DNA of 64,000 nt from Massilia rhizosphaerae (GTDB lineage Bacteria; Pseudomonadota; Gammaproteobacteria; Burkholderiales; Burkholderiaceae_D): contig NZ_JADKYX010000017.1 in the NCBI RefSeq assembly GCF_016093545.1, forward strand, positions 110,648 through 174,647. The letters are read 5' to 3'. This document shows positions 34,981-43,491 of this stretch, piece by piece. A program made the position numbers and the translations under genes. The notes beneath the pieces were generated by a model, which was given only the letters and a program-made list of their open reading frames with translations, was not told where the DNA came from and did not search any database. The first letter of the stretch is position 1; each line of letters starts with the position of its first letter.

Positions 34981-35841
34981 TTACTTGCTCTTGGCCTTCT
35001 TGATGTGGTCCTCGAGTTCCGCGAAGGTCGGACGTTCGGTCGAGTACAGCACCTTGCGGCCGAATTCGACGGCCAGCGCGGGCGCATAACCGTTCAGGCT
35101 GGCGAGCAGCGTCACTTTCACGGTCTGGAACATCTTGGTCGATTCCTCAAGCTTCTGTTCGAGCAGCGTGGACAACGGGCCGACGAAGCCGTAGGCCAGC
35201 AAAATGCCGAGGAAGGTGCCGACCAGCGCGTGCGCGATCAGGATGCCCAGCTCGGCCGGCGGCAGGCCCACGGATTCCATCGTATGCACGACACCCATCA
35301 CGGCCGCCACGATACCGAATGCGGGCATGCCGTCGCCCAGCTTGGCGATGCATTGCGCCGGGACCGCCCCCTCATGATGGTGGGTCTCGATCTCGTTGTC
35401 CATCAGGTTCTCGATCTGGAACGCGTCCATGTTGCCCGAAACCATCAAGCGCAGATAATCGGTGATGAATTCGACAATATGGTGGTCCGCCAGCACGGCC
35501 GGATACTTGGAAAACACGGGGCTCTGCTCGGGGGCCTCGATGTCGCCTTCGATCGACATCAAGCCTTCCTTCCTCACCTTCGACAGCACGTCGAACATCA
35601 ACGACATCAGCTCCATGTACATCTCGCGGGTGTACCTGGATCCCTTGAACAGCGTCGGCAGCGCGGCAAGGGTCGCCTTGACGGCCTTGGGGTTGTTGCC
35701 GACGAAGAATGCACCGAGCGCCGCCCCGGCGATCATGACCAGTTCCAGCGGCTGCCATAGCGCCGCCAGATGACCGCCATTCATCGCGAAGCCGCCGAAC
35801 ACGGCAGCGAGGACTATAACGTAACCAACAATGACAAACAC
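34981..35841 (-). CDS. motA: Flagellar stator protein MotA
   Basis: 286 residues from GTG 35841. This start gives VFVIVGYVIVLAAVFGGF, aligning with the E. coli MotA N-terminus, and GGGAG lies just upstream; an in-frame ATG at 35886 would add 15 unconserved residues. Four membrane helices, the cytoplasmic loop with the charged residues that contact FliG, and the two functional prolines in AVPAQC and LPPAE-type regions are kept. Forms the stator ring with MotB and is the likely target of the YcgR protein at 24304. Confidence 0.95.
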   Translation of the reverse strand: MFVIVGYVIVLAAVFGGFAMNGGHLAALWQPLELVMIAGAALGAFFVGNNPKAVKATLAALPTLFKGSRYTREMYMELMSLMFDVLSKVRKEGLMSIEGDIEAPEQSPVFSKYPAVLADHHIVEFITDYLRLMVSGNMDAFQIENLMDNEIETHHHEGAVPAQCIAKLGDGMPAFGIVAAVMGVVHTMESVGLPPAELGILIAHALVGTFLGILLAYGFVGPLSTLLEQKLEESTKMFQTVKVTLLASLNGYAPALAVEFGRKVLYSTERPTFAELEDHIKKAKSK

Positions 35842-35909
35842 GGGACTCCCGATGCGTGATTCCGGGCAGGCCCGGTTCGGATCCAAATCGATGAATCCAA
35901 AGAGAAATA

Positions 35910-35936
35910 TTTACGTAGGGAACTAGATTAGCTTGA
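35910..35936 (-). promoter_or_regulatory. Weak sigma-28-like promoter of motA
   Basis: Read leftwards: TCAAGCTA (35929-35936), 11-bp spacer, TACGTAAA (35910-35917). Spacing is exact for sigma-28 but only 5 of 8 and 4 of 8 bases match TAAAGTTT and GCCGATAA. The -10 resembles that of the degenerate promoter at 37934. Confidence 0.35.
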
Positions 35937-35974
35937 GAATGGCCTACGGGCAAGTAGCAGCACCCCGGGAACCG

Positions 35975-36748
35975 TCAAAATTGCCAAAGATAGAGAATTT
36001 TCTTACTGTTAGTCGTCACAATGCGACGGTCGGGCATTCTTCCGGGAATATCGAATTCGTAACTTAACAGGATGGTACCCGGCTGCATTTCGCGCTCCGC
36101 CTTGCGCCACAGCCCGGCCATCGCGGCCGGCGACAGGTACGCGAACACGGCGTCATAGTGACCGAAATTCAACGTGTCGTAGTCGCCGCGCAGGAAGCGC
36201 ACACGGCTGCCGGACAGGGCCGCGCGCAAGCGGCTGACGCACCACGGCAACGGCGCCAGTTCGATGCCGTCCACCCGGCAATCCGGCCGGCGCCGCGCCA
36301 GGTCGAGCACGAGACCGCCCAGGCCGCTGCCCACGTCGACGATGGCGAGCGGCCGATCGTCCGGCAGCGCGCCTGCGACGGCATCCCAGGCGTCCCGCCC
36401 GGACGGGTAGTACGGCACCTGGGTGCGGAACGTGGACCAGTACACGAGCAGGAACAGCAGGAACAATCCGAGAAAGAGGCTGGGCGGCAGGTCGAACCCG
36501 CGCGCGAGCAGCACGCCCGACGGAAACACGAGTTCGATGCCGCGCCACCAGACGGCGAGCCCGAGCCACCAGGCCAGGAGCGCGGCCAGGCCGCCCTGGA
36601 TCAGCGCGACGCCCTCCCAGGACATGGGCACGCCGCTGCGCGCCAGCAGCCAGACGGTCATCAGCGTGAGCGGAAAGGCGCCGGCCTGGGCCAGCAGCGC
36701 GCGCACGGACGGGGGAGCAAACATGCGACGCGGGGCAGGCCGATTCAT
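35975..36748 (-). CDS. Membrane-anchored class I methyltransferase
   Basis: 257 residues. The first 120 contain three or more hydrophobic helices (PLTLMTVWLLARSG, ALLAWWLGLAVWW, SLFLGLFLLFLLVYW). The rest is a SAM-binding domain with motif I VDVGSGLGGLVLDLA and an acidic IELAP. The protein is therefore a methyltransferase held at the inner membrane with its active site in the cytoplasm. Its substrate is unknown. It sits between motA and flhC, which is unusual, but has its own direction and spacing (about 50 bp from flhC). Confidence 0.72.
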   Translation of the reverse strand: MNRPAPRRMFAPPSVRALLAQAGAFPLTLMTVWLLARSGVPMSWEGVALIQGGLAALLAWWLGLAVWWRGIELVFPSGVLLARGFDLPPSLFLGLFLLFLLVYWSTFRTQVPYYPSGRDAWDAVAGALPDDRPLAIVDVGSGLGGLVLDLARRRPDCRVDGIELAPLPWCVSRLRAALSGSRVRFLRGDYDTLNFGHYDAVFAYLSPAAMAGLWRKAEREMQPGTILLSYEFDIPGRMPDRRIVTTNSKKILYLWQF

Positions 36749-36797
36749 GGCCTGCCCCGCGGGGAGAGAATGAGGATCACGTGGAGGGAGGAACTGC

Positions 36798-37343
36798 TCA
36801 GGCGTCGGCGAGCGCGGCGTCCTTGGCCTTGCGGGTCTTGCCGGCGCGCGAAGGCATATGGCACAGGCCGCACTGATAATCGTTGTTCAGGTCGAGGGCA
36901 TTGACGACGTACTTGCCCTGGCATTTGCCGCACGGCGCCAGCACGAGCATATTGCCCTGGAAGAAGCGCACAAGGGTCCAGGCGCGGGTCAGCGACAGCA
37001 GCGGCTCTTCGCCGGGCGCCGGCGGCATCTGCTCCAGGTACAGTTTATAGGCCTTCATCACGGCCTGGATGCCCGTGGCGCCGGCATATTCGACCAGGAA
37101 TTTATAGATGTTGATGTACAGCGAAGCGTGGATGTTCGGTTGCCAGGTCAGGAACCAATCGGTCGAGAACGGCAGCATGCCTTTCGGCGGCGACACGCCC
37201 TTGAGTTCCTTGTACAGCTTGATCAGGCGCTCGCGCGACAGGGAGACTTCGTTTTCCAGCAGCTGGAGGCGGGCACCGAGCTGGATCAGTTCGATGGCCA
37301 GCTGGATTTCCTGGGCTTCCGAAACGACGCTTTTCTTGGTCAT
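36798..37343 (-). CDS. flhC: Flagellar master regulator subunit FlhC
   Basis: 181 residues. The zinc site is four cysteines: APCGKCQG and QCGLC. FlhC with FlhD forms the FlhD4C2 activator of class II flagellar promoters. WFLTWQPNIHASL and RAWTLVRFFQ are conserved FlhC blocks. It follows flhD after 12 bp, so the pair is translated from one mRNA. Confidence 0.96.
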   Translation of the reverse strand: MTKKSVVSEAQEIQLAIELIQLGARLQLLENEVSLSRERLIKLYKELKGVSPPKGMLPFSTDWFLTWQPNIHASLYINIYKFLVEYAGATGIQAVMKAYKLYLEQMPPAPGEEPLLSLTRAWTLVRFFQGNMLVLAPCGKCQGKYVVNALDLNNDYQCGLCHMPSRAGKTRKAKDAALADA

Positions 37344-37355
37344 GCTGTTCTCCGC

Positions 37356-37673
37356 TCAGGCGATTTCTTCGGCCGGCTGGCCGGCCATCAGGATCGCGGC
37401 GTGCGACTGGGCCAGGGCGCGGTCCTTGCTGTGGCTCGTCAGCATGCCGAGGATCGCGGCGTCGTCGAAGCGGAAGCGGGCCAGCATCATGTTGCCGCCG
37501 GCGAGTTTCAGGATCTGGGCGTTGCTCATGCCTTCGATCAGGTCGGCGATGTCGGCCGAGATGCCGAGACGGAAAATTGCGGTGACCTTGTCTGCGCGGA
37601 TCATCTGCTGTGCCAGCATCAGGTAGCTCAGGTTCGCATCACGAATTTCAGCCATCATGTCGTTCGCAGTCAT
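37356..37673 (-). CDS. flhD: Flagellar master regulator subunit FlhD
   Basis: 105 residues from ATG 37673. This start is chosen because GGAGAG lies six bases before it; the ATG two codons earlier touches the same Shine-Dalgarno site, and a frame open to 37823 adds no conserved sequence. The core NLSYLMLAQQMIRADKVTAIFRLGIS matches FlhD of enteric and betaproteobacteria. It is the first gene of a long motility cluster and is preceded by a 536-bp gap with tandem sigma-28-like promoters. Confidence 0.94.
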   Translation of the reverse strand: MTANDMMAEIRDANLSYLMLAQQMIRADKVTAIFRLGISADIADLIEGMSNAQILKLAGGNMMLARFRFDDAAILGMLTSHSKDRALAQSHAAILMAGQPAEEIA

Positions 37674-37933
37674 TTCCATCTCTCCGTGTGATCGTATCTG
37701 TGAGGCGTTGTGTGTTGCCGTTGAGATAGATTCTGACTGTGAGGAAACTTTTAGTGTATTGGAGAGTGTCTGTATTTTTCGTCCGGCAAAGACGAAGACG
37801 ACCCGTAGGAGTTTGTCTGACAAACCCTGCCGAATCGCGGTGACGCCCCTATGAAAACAGGGGGTAGGATGATGTGAAGCCAGGGCGGTTTTCTGCCCTT
37901 GGGTGAAGCCGGCGACGTACTACTGTGTTGGTT

Positions 37934-37960
37934 TACGTCAACAGTTTCGGGAACTTTAGG
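37934..37960 (-). promoter_or_regulatory. Degenerate third sigma-28-like promoter, flhDC upstream region
   Basis: Read leftwards: TAAAGTTC (37953-37960), 11-bp spacer, GACGTAAA (37934-37941). The -35 box is as in the two upstream copies; the -10 matches the sigma-28 consensus at 5 of 8 bases. AAAAAAATATTTTT (37970-37983) lies just upstream as a possible UP element. Confidence 0.5.
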
Positions 37961-38009
37961 GTTTCTCAAAAAAATATTTTTGTCCCTCAAGCATCCCTTC
38001 TGACTCGTT

Positions 38010-38036
38010 ATCGGACGGTTTTTGGCGAACTTTAGG
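38010..38036 (-). promoter_or_regulatory. Sigma-28 (FliA) promoter 2 facing flhDC
   Basis: Read leftwards: TAAAGTTC (38029-38036), 11-bp spacer, TCCGATAA (38010-38017). It matches the FliA consensus TAAAGTTT-N11-GCCGATAA at 7 of 8 and 7 of 8 bases. An AAAATTTTTTTT tract (38047-38059) is placed like an UP element. Confidence 0.75.
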
Positions 38037-38087
38037 GTTTCGACAAAATTTTTTTTCAAGACCCGATCCCGGACATCTGGATGGGTT

Positions 38088-38114
38088 ATCGGACGGCTTT
38101 TGGAGAACTTTAGG
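38088..38114 (-). promoter_or_regulatory. Sigma-28 (FliA) promoter 1 facing flhDC
   Basis: Read leftwards: TAAAGTTC (38107-38114), 11-bp spacer, TCCGATAA (38088-38095). Same 7/8 and 7/8 match as the copy 78 bp closer to flhD. AAAAATTTTTGAAAATTTTTT (38126-38146) precedes it on the leftward reading. Confidence 0.75.
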
Positions 38115-38209
38115 GTTCCGGCGAAAAATTTTTGAAAATTTTTTGGGTCGGCGCAGTTCGATGCAACTCTTGCTACACTTTCCGCTCCTTTACCCTTCAG
38201 GAAACCCAC

Positions 38210-38317
38210 ATGCCCGCTCCAACCCTCTGGGACATCAGCCCGACGATCTCGGCTGCGATCCCGGCCTGGCCCGGCGCCACCCCGCCAGATGCCAGCCCCG
38301 CCAAGGTGACCGCATGA
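38210..38317 (+). pseudogene. kynB: kynB remnant (kynurenine formamidase), 35 codons
   Basis: The peptide begins with TLWDISPTISAAIPAWPGATP after MPAP, which is the N-terminus of KynB (typically [21 protein letters not shown]). After 25 residues it jumps to PDASPAKVTA and stops; functional KynB has about 210 residues with a metal site (HTGAH) that is absent here. The short tail resembles the DASPVRA end of KynB proteins, so an in-frame internal deletion is a reasonable reading. The TGA stop overlaps the ATG of kynU. It still has an ATG and could provide translational coupling. Confidence 0.75.
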
Positions 38318-39588
38318 AGACTGCCGCCTACGACATCACCGGCGCCGCCACGCGCGCCGCCTGCCTCGCGCTGGACGCGCTCGATCCGCTCGCCCCGCTG
38401 CGCGACCGCTTCGACCTGCCCGACGGCGTCATCTACCTGGACGGCAATTCGCTGGGCGCCCGCCCCCGCGCCGCGCTCGAGCGCGCGCGCGACGTCGTCG
38501 CCCAGGAATGGGGACACGGGCTGATCCGCAGCTGGAACACGGCCGGCTGGTTCGCGCTACCCGGCCGGCTGGGCGACCGTCTCGCGCCCCTGATCGGCGC
38601 CGGGGCCGGTGAAGTCGTCGTCACGGACACGACGTCGCTGAACCTGTTCAAGGCGCTGGCAGCCGCGCTGGCGATCCAGGCCGAGCGCGACCCGGCCCGC
38701 AAGACCATCGTCACGGAACGCAGCAACTTCCCCACCGATATCTACATGGCGGACGGTCTCGCGCGCTGGCTGGACCGCGGCTACCGGATCCATCTCGTCG
38801 ACGCGCACGAGGAGCTCGACGCCGCCGTCGACGACGGCTGCGCCGTGCTGATGCTCACGCACGTGAACTACCGCACCGGCCGCCAGCACGACATGGCGGC
38901 GCTCACCGCCCGCGCACACGCGCGCGGCGCCCTGGCCGTGTGGGATCTCGCCCACTCCGCCGGCGCCGTCCCGGTCGACCTGAACGGCGCCGAGGCCGAC
39001 TTCGCCGTCGGCTGCACCTATAAATACCTGAACGGCGGCCCGGGCGCCCCGGCCTTCATCTGGGTGCCGCGGCGCCACCAGGACGCGTTCCGCCATCCGC
39101 TCACGGGCTGGTGGAGCCACGCGGCGCCGTTCGCGATGGCGCACGGGTTCGAAGCCGCGGAGGGCATCGGCCGCGCGCTGTGCGGCACGCAGCCGGTCGT
39201 GTCGCTGGCGCTCGTCGAATGCGGGCTGGAGCTCTTCGAGGCCACGAGCATGGCCGCCCTGCGCGCCAAGTCGCTCGCGCTCACCGACCTGTTCATCGCG
39301 CTGGTGGAAACCCGTTGCGCCGCGCACCCGCTGGGCCTCGTCACGCCGCGCGCGCATGCGCAGCGCGGGAGCCAGGTGAGCTTCACGCACCCGCACGGCT
39401 ATGCGGTGATGCAGGCGCTGATCGCGCGCGGCGTCATCGGCGACTACCGCGAGCCGGCAATCATGCGCTTCGGCTTCACGCCGCTGTACACGCGCTTCGC
39501 CGACGTGTGGGACGCCGTCGAGACCCTGCGCGACATCCTCGACGCCGGCGCGTACGACACCCGCGCCGCCAAGAGCGCCGTGACCTGA
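38314..39588 (+). CDS. kynU: Kynureninase
   Basis: 424 residues, PLP-dependent fold type I. GCTYKYLNGGPGAPAF holds the PLP lysine; IYLDGNSLGARP is the N-terminal block. The enzyme cuts kynurenine to anthranilate and alanine. ATG 38314 overlaps the stop of the kynB remnant (ATGA), and kynA follows 9 bp later: this is the usual kynB-kynU-kynA operon order with kynB destroyed. Confidence 0.95.
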   Translation: MKTAAYDITGAATRAACLALDALDPLAPLRDRFDLPDGVIYLDGNSLGARPRAALERARDVVAQEWGHGLIRSWNTAGWFALPGRLGDRLAPLIGAGAGEVVVTDTTSLNLFKALAAALAIQAERDPARKTIVTERSNFPTDIYMADGLARWLDRGYRIHLVDAHEELDAAVDDGCAVLMLTHVNYRTGRQHDMAALTARAHARGALAVWDLAHSAGAVPVDLNGAEADFAVGCTYKYLNGGPGAPAFIWVPRRHQDAFRHPLTGWWSHAAPFAMAHGFEAAEGIGRALCGTQPVVSLALVECGLELFEATSMAALRAKSLALTDLFIALVETRCAAHPLGLVTPRAHAQRGSQVSFTHPHGYAVMQALIARGVIGDYREPAIMRFGFTPLYTRFADVWDAVETLRDILDAGAYDTRAAKSAVT

Positions 39589-39597
39589 GGAGGCGAC

Positions 39598-40437
39598 ATG
39601 GACGAGCACAACAACGACCAAGCGTGGCACGGCGCGCAGATGGATTTCAGCCGCAGCATGAGCTACGGCGACTACCTGGGCCTGGACCAGATCCTGTCGG
39701 CCCAGCATCCGCTGTCGCCGAACCACAACGAGATGCTGTTCATCATCCAGCACCAGACGAGCGAATTGTGGATCAAGCTGATGCTGCACGAACTGCAGGC
39801 CGTGCGCACCCACATCCGCGCCGACGACCTGCCGCCCGCCTTTAAAATGCTGGCGCGGGTGGCGCGCATCATGGACCAGCTGGTGCACGCCTGGGACGTG
39901 CTGGCCACCATGACGCCGCCGGAATACAGCGCGATCCGCCCGTACCTCGCGTCGTCGTCCGGCTTCCAGTCGTTCCAGTACCGCGAACTGGAATTCATCC
40001 TCGGGAACAAGAACGCCGCCATGCTCGCCGTGCACCAGACGTCGCCCGAGCACCACGCGCTGCTCGAACGCGAACTGCACGCCCCGTCGATCTACGACGA
40101 AGCCGTGCGCCTGCTGGCGCGCTCCGGGCTGGCCATCGCGCAGGACCGCCTGGATGCCGATCCGACGCGGCCGACCGTCCACGACGATTCCGTCATGGCC
40201 GCGTGGCTCGAGGTCTACCGCGACCCCGAGCACCACTGGGCCCTGTACGAGCTGGCCGAGAAGCTGGTCGACCTGGAGACGTCCTTCCGCTTCTGGCGCT
40301 TCCGCCACGTGTCGACGGTGGAGCGCATCATCGGCTTCAAGACCGGAACCGGCGGCACGGCGGGCGTGAGCTATCTGCGCAAGATGCTGGACGTCGTGCT
40401 GTTCCCGGAGCTGTTCGCGCTGCGCACGGCGCTGTAG
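39598..40437 (+). CDS. kynA: Tryptophan 2,3-dioxygenase
   Basis: 279 residues, the normal length. Haem enzyme opening the indole ring of tryptophan to N-formylkynurenine. Family blocks: SYGDYLGLDQILSAQHP, HNEMLFIIQHQTSELWIKLMLHEL, SSGFQSFQYRELEF, and WRFRHVSTVERIIGFKTGTGGTAGVSYL with the haem-ligand region. GGAGG lies six bases before ATG. Its product requires a formamidase that this operon no longer encodes intact. Confidence 0.96.
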   Translation: MDEHNNDQAWHGAQMDFSRSMSYGDYLGLDQILSAQHPLSPNHNEMLFIIQHQTSELWIKLMLHELQAVRTHIRADDLPPAFKMLARVARIMDQLVHAWDVLATMTPPEYSAIRPYLASSSGFQSFQYRELEFILGNKNAAMLAVHQTSPEHHALLERELHAPSIYDEAVRLLARSGLAIAQDRLDADPTRPTVHDDSVMAAWLEVYRDPEHHWALYELAEKLVDLETSFRFWRFRHVSTVERIIGFKTGTGGTAGVSYLRKMLDVVLFPELFALRTAL

Positions 40438-40452
40438 CGCGGCGGCGCCGGG

Positions 40453-41562
40453 TCAGGTCCGCCTGCGCCGCATGGCCGCGCCCACCAGCGCCAGCCCCGC
40501 GGCCAGCATCGCCGCGGCATTGGGCTCGGGCACCGGCGCCAGCGGATCGAGCCGCACGGCATAGCAGGCGCCGGCCAGGCAGGCCGTGCCGGCGATCTGC
40601 TGGGCATCGTTGATCGCGTGCGCATCGACGACGGTCCAGCCGGACGTTGGGTCGATCAGCATGTTCAACGCGACCATCGCGCCATCCTCGTACAGGAAGC
40701 CCAGCCCGCCTGGCACGGTGCCGGACGAGCGCCCGACGACCTGGCTCAGGTTGTTGACGTCGAAAGCCTCCGCATAGCTGTCGTCGGGTAACAGCGTGCC
40801 GAGGTCGTGCATCACGCCATGCGAATACAGGAACGGATGATCGATCCTGAACGTCGAGGTGGACGTGATGCCGGCCACTTCGCCCAGGTCGTTGATGCCG
40901 AACGCCTCGCTGTACTGGCCGCCCAGCGTGCCGAGGTCGGTCAGCGTGCCGTCGCAGCAGCGCACGAACGCGTGGAACGGCGGTTCCGGCGGCGTGAACT
41001 CGCCGGCGCTGGAGCCGCCGGCGATCACGCCCTTGTCGTTGATCGCATTGGCATTGCTGTAGAACTCGCCCGACGACGGCAGCGTGCCCAGGTTCTGCAT
41101 GGTCCCGCCCGCGTACAGGAACGCGCGCGGGCCCGCCGCCCCGGTATCCGCAATACCGACGATGCGGCCCGCGTTGTCGATGGCCGCCGCATGGCCGGTC
41201 GCTCCGCCCAGCGTGCCGAGATCGGACATCGTCCCGCCCGCATAGCTGAACGGCCGCTGGAAGCCGGAGACGTTCTGGGCGCCGCCGACGACCTGCCCGG
41301 CATCGTTGATGCCCCAGGCGATGCTGGTGTCGCCGCCGAGCGTGCCCAGGTCCAGCGTGGAAACATTGTTGTACAGGAAGGCGTGCTGGTCGGTGCCGGC
41401 CGTGAGGTAACCGACCACCTGTCCGGACGCGTTGATGCCATAGCCGGCACTGTCCGCCGAGCCGACGACGGTGACGCCATAGCGCGGGTCGGCCTGCGCA
41501 TGCAGGGCGACGCAGCAGGCCGCCAGCGCGAGCGGGCGCCCGAGTGAACGTGGACGAAACAT
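40453..41562 (-). CDS. HAF-repeat protein with PEP-CTERM anchor
   Basis: 369 residues from ATG 41562, which has AAGGAGAG upstream. After a signal peptide come about seven HAF-type repeats (variants of AFLYxxGxMxDLGTLGG followed by xAxGINDxGQVVG), forming a beta-propeller-like extracellular domain. It ends in VPEPNAAAMLAAGLALVGA plus RRRRT, the PEP-CTERM exosortase signal. It is the second such protein here (see 8543). Function is unknown. Confidence 0.85.
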   Translation of the reverse strand: MFRPRSLGRPLALAACCVALHAQADPRYGVTVVGSADSAGYGINASGQVVGYLTAGTDQHAFLYNNVSTLDLGTLGGDTSIAWGINDAGQVVGGAQNVSGFQRPFSYAGGTMSDLGTLGGATGHAAAIDNAGRIVGIADTGAAGPRAFLYAGGTMQNLGTLPSSGEFYSNANAINDKGVIAGGSSAGEFTPPEPPFHAFVRCCDGTLTDLGTLGGQYSEAFGINDLGEVAGITSTSTFRIDHPFLYSHGVMHDLGTLLPDDSYAEAFDVNNLSQVVGRSSGTVPGGLGFLYEDGAMVALNMLIDPTSGWTVVDAHAINDAQQIAGTACLAGACYAVRLDPLAPVPEPNAAAMLAAGLALVGAAMRRRRT

Positions 41563-41740
41563 GGTCTCTCCTTGAGTTGATGGTGCCGAAGTGCCGGTCG
41601 GCCGACCTCCGCTCAAGGATAACGATGCGGCATGCATGACCACTGAGCCGCATCAGCGGTACGCCACTTGTCCACGAACACGCAGGCGGACAGTCGAAGC
41701 AACGTACAATGCACGACATATCGTCCTGAACGGAGCCGAC

Positions 41741-42286
41741 ATGAAGTGCGACATCCTGACCCTGGCCGGCCTGTGGAACTCCGGCCCGCAGCACTGGCAG
41801 ACCCATTGGGAAAGAAAACACGCGTGCTGGACGCGCGTGCCGCACCGCGACTGGAACGATCCGGACCGGGACGAATGGGTGGCCGAACTGGACGCCGCCA
41901 TCGCCGACTGCGAGGGGCGGCCGATCCTCGTCGCGCACAGTCTCGCGTGCATGCTGGTGGCGCAGTGGGCCCAATCCGGCTCGGCGTTGAAGGTGGCCGG
42001 CGCCTTCCTTGTCGCCCCGAGCGACGTCGAGGCGCCGTCCTACCCCATCGACGCCAACGGCTTCAAACCCATCCCGCTCGCGCCGCTGCCGTTCCCGTCG
42101 CTCGTCGTCGCCAGCAGCAACGACGAATACGTGGCCATCGACCGCGCGCGCGCCTTCGCACGGGCATGGGGCAGCAAGCTGGTGGAGATCGGGCCGGCGG
42201 GCCACGTCAACGGCGGCAGCGGCTACGGCCCGTGGCCCGAGGGCGAGACGCTGCTCGAAGCGTTCTGCCGCGACCTGAACCCCTGA
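41741..42286 (+). CDS. RBBP9/YdeN-family serine hydrolase
   Basis: 181 residues from ATG 41741 with a CGGAG site upstream. Small alpha/beta hydrolase: LTLAGLWNSGPQHWQTHWE at the N-terminus, nucleophile Ser in VAHSLACML, Asp in SSNDEYV and His in GPAGHVNGGSG. The family (RBBP9, YdeN) consists of small serine hydrolases of unknown natural substrate. The acyltransferase gene follows 17 bp later. Confidence 0.82.
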   Translation: MKCDILTLAGLWNSGPQHWQTHWERKHACWTRVPHRDWNDPDRDEWVAELDAAIADCEGRPILVAHSLACMLVAQWAQSGSALKVAGAFLVAPSDVEAPSYPIDANGFKPIPLAPLPFPSLVVASSNDEYVAIDRARAFARAWGSKLVEIGPAGHVNGGSGYGPWPEGETLLEAFCRDLNP

Positions 42287-42303
42287 CCGCCCGGGCGGCA
42301 CCA

Positions 42304-43419
42304 TTGAGCCCGCCCCGGGCCCGCGCGCTCGACGCGCGCTTTTCCCTCTATCTCGACCTCGCGCGCGCCTGCGCCGCGCTGGCCGTCGTGGTGGCGCACT
42401 TCGGCTACTTCCGCATCTTCGACGACGCCCAGATCGCCCGCATTCCCGATTTCGGACGCGAGGCCGTGATCGCGTTCTTCGTGCTGTCCGGCTTCGTGAT
42501 CGCCTACAGCGCGGAACACAAGAACCTCACGGCGCAGAGCTATGTGACGGCCCGCGCGGCGCGGCTGTTTTCCGTCGTCCTGCCCGTGCTCGCGCTCTCG
42601 TTCATCCTGGCCACGTGCGTGCACGACCTGTTGCGCCTGCCGGTCGAAGACGGCTACGAACTGCGCCGCCCCTGGCTGTACGTCCCCTTCCACCTGGCCT
42701 TCCTGGGCGACGTGTGGCACTTCGTCGAGCGTCCGCCCTGGCTGATCCCGTACTGGTCGCTCGATTACGAAGCCTGGTACTACGTGCTGTTCGGCGTCTT
42801 CCACTTTCTCCCCGGCCGCCGGCGCTGGCTCGCGGCCGGCGCCGTGCTCGCCTTCGTCGGCCCGCGGCTGTGGCTGCTGCTGCCCGTGTGGCTGTCCGGC
42901 GTCGCGCTGTACCGCTGGCAGTCGCGCCTCGCATTCGGCCCGGGCATCGCGCGCGCGGGGTGGCTGCTCTCCGTCGTCCTCGTCGGCCTGTGGGGCTGGC
43001 TCGATCCGGAACCGTATCTGCGCGGCGTCGCGCAGGGCCTGTGGCCGTTCGCCGGCATCCGCATGGGCAGCGCCGACCGCGTGCTGGCCGATTATGCCGT
43101 CATGGTGCTCGTGCTGCTGAACTTCGCCTGCGCGCGCCAGGCCGGGTTCGACGTCCTGCTGCGCCTGGCCCGGCCGATCCGCTTCGTGGCCGGGCACACG
43201 TTCACGCTGTACCTGTCGCACGGGATCGTGATCGGGCTGTGGCAGTCGGTGCTGCCGATCGAACGCGGGGCGGCGTACGAGATCGCCGCGATCGGCACCG
43301 CGATCGCCCTCACGGCGCTGGCGCTGAATCCGCTCACGGAGGCGTTGCAGCGGGTGCTGAGGCGAGTGTTCGATGCCGGGCTGGCGCTAGGGGCGCGGGG
43401 GCTGAACCTGCGGGCTTGA
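42304..43419 (+). CDS. Acyltransferase 3 family membrane protein
   Basis: 371 residues from TTG 42304; the reading frame is open further upstream but that part overlaps the hydrolase gene. About ten hydrophobic helices. The family signatures are LDLARACAALAVVVAHFGYF (with the catalytic-region His), VLSGFVIAYSAE, and YWSLDYEAWYYVLFGVFHF. Such enzymes O-acylate surface polysaccharides or other glycans across the inner membrane. No polysaccharide gene is next to it. Confidence 0.75.
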   Translation: MSPPRARALDARFSLYLDLARACAALAVVVAHFGYFRIFDDAQIARIPDFGREAVIAFFVLSGFVIAYSAEHKNLTAQSYVTARAARLFSVVLPVLALSFILATCVHDLLRLPVEDGYELRRPWLYVPFHLAFLGDVWHFVERPPWLIPYWSLDYEAWYYVLFGVFHFLPGRRRWLAAGAVLAFVGPRLWLLLPVWLSGVALYRWQSRLAFGPGIARAGWLLSVVLVGLWGWLDPEPYLRGVAQGLWPFAGIRMGSADRVLADYAVMVLVLLNFACARQAGFDVLLRLARPIRFVAGHTFTLYLSHGIVIGLWQSVLPIERGAAYEIAAIGTAIALTALALNPLTEALQRVLRRVFDAGLALGARGLNLRA

Positions 43420-43491
43420 ACGCGACCTGGCGACGCCGGCGCTGCTGTTGCAAGCTGCGGCCCAGTTCAGCCAGGCGGCTAGCGAGGAAGC

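Larger units (their letters stand above)
37953..38146. repeat. Three direct repeats of about 77 bp upstream of flhD
   Basis: GAACTTTAGGGTTYC occurs at 37953-37967, 38029-38043 and 38107-38121 (steps of 76 and 78 bp). GTTATCGGACGG occurs at 38009-38020 and 38087-38098 (78 bp). An A/T tract follows each GAACTTTAGGG block. The units contain the sigma-28-like promoters listed separately. Confidence 0.9.

Noticed and set aside
37751..38209. A leftward 152-codon frame upstream of flhD with repeated peptides (TLKFSKSRPIT and TLKFAKNRPIT)
   Set aside because: The repeats come from the 78-bp DNA repeat, which is a multiple of three. The frame has no ribosome site and overlaps the kynB remnant and the sigma-28-like boxes; a promoter array explains the repetition better.
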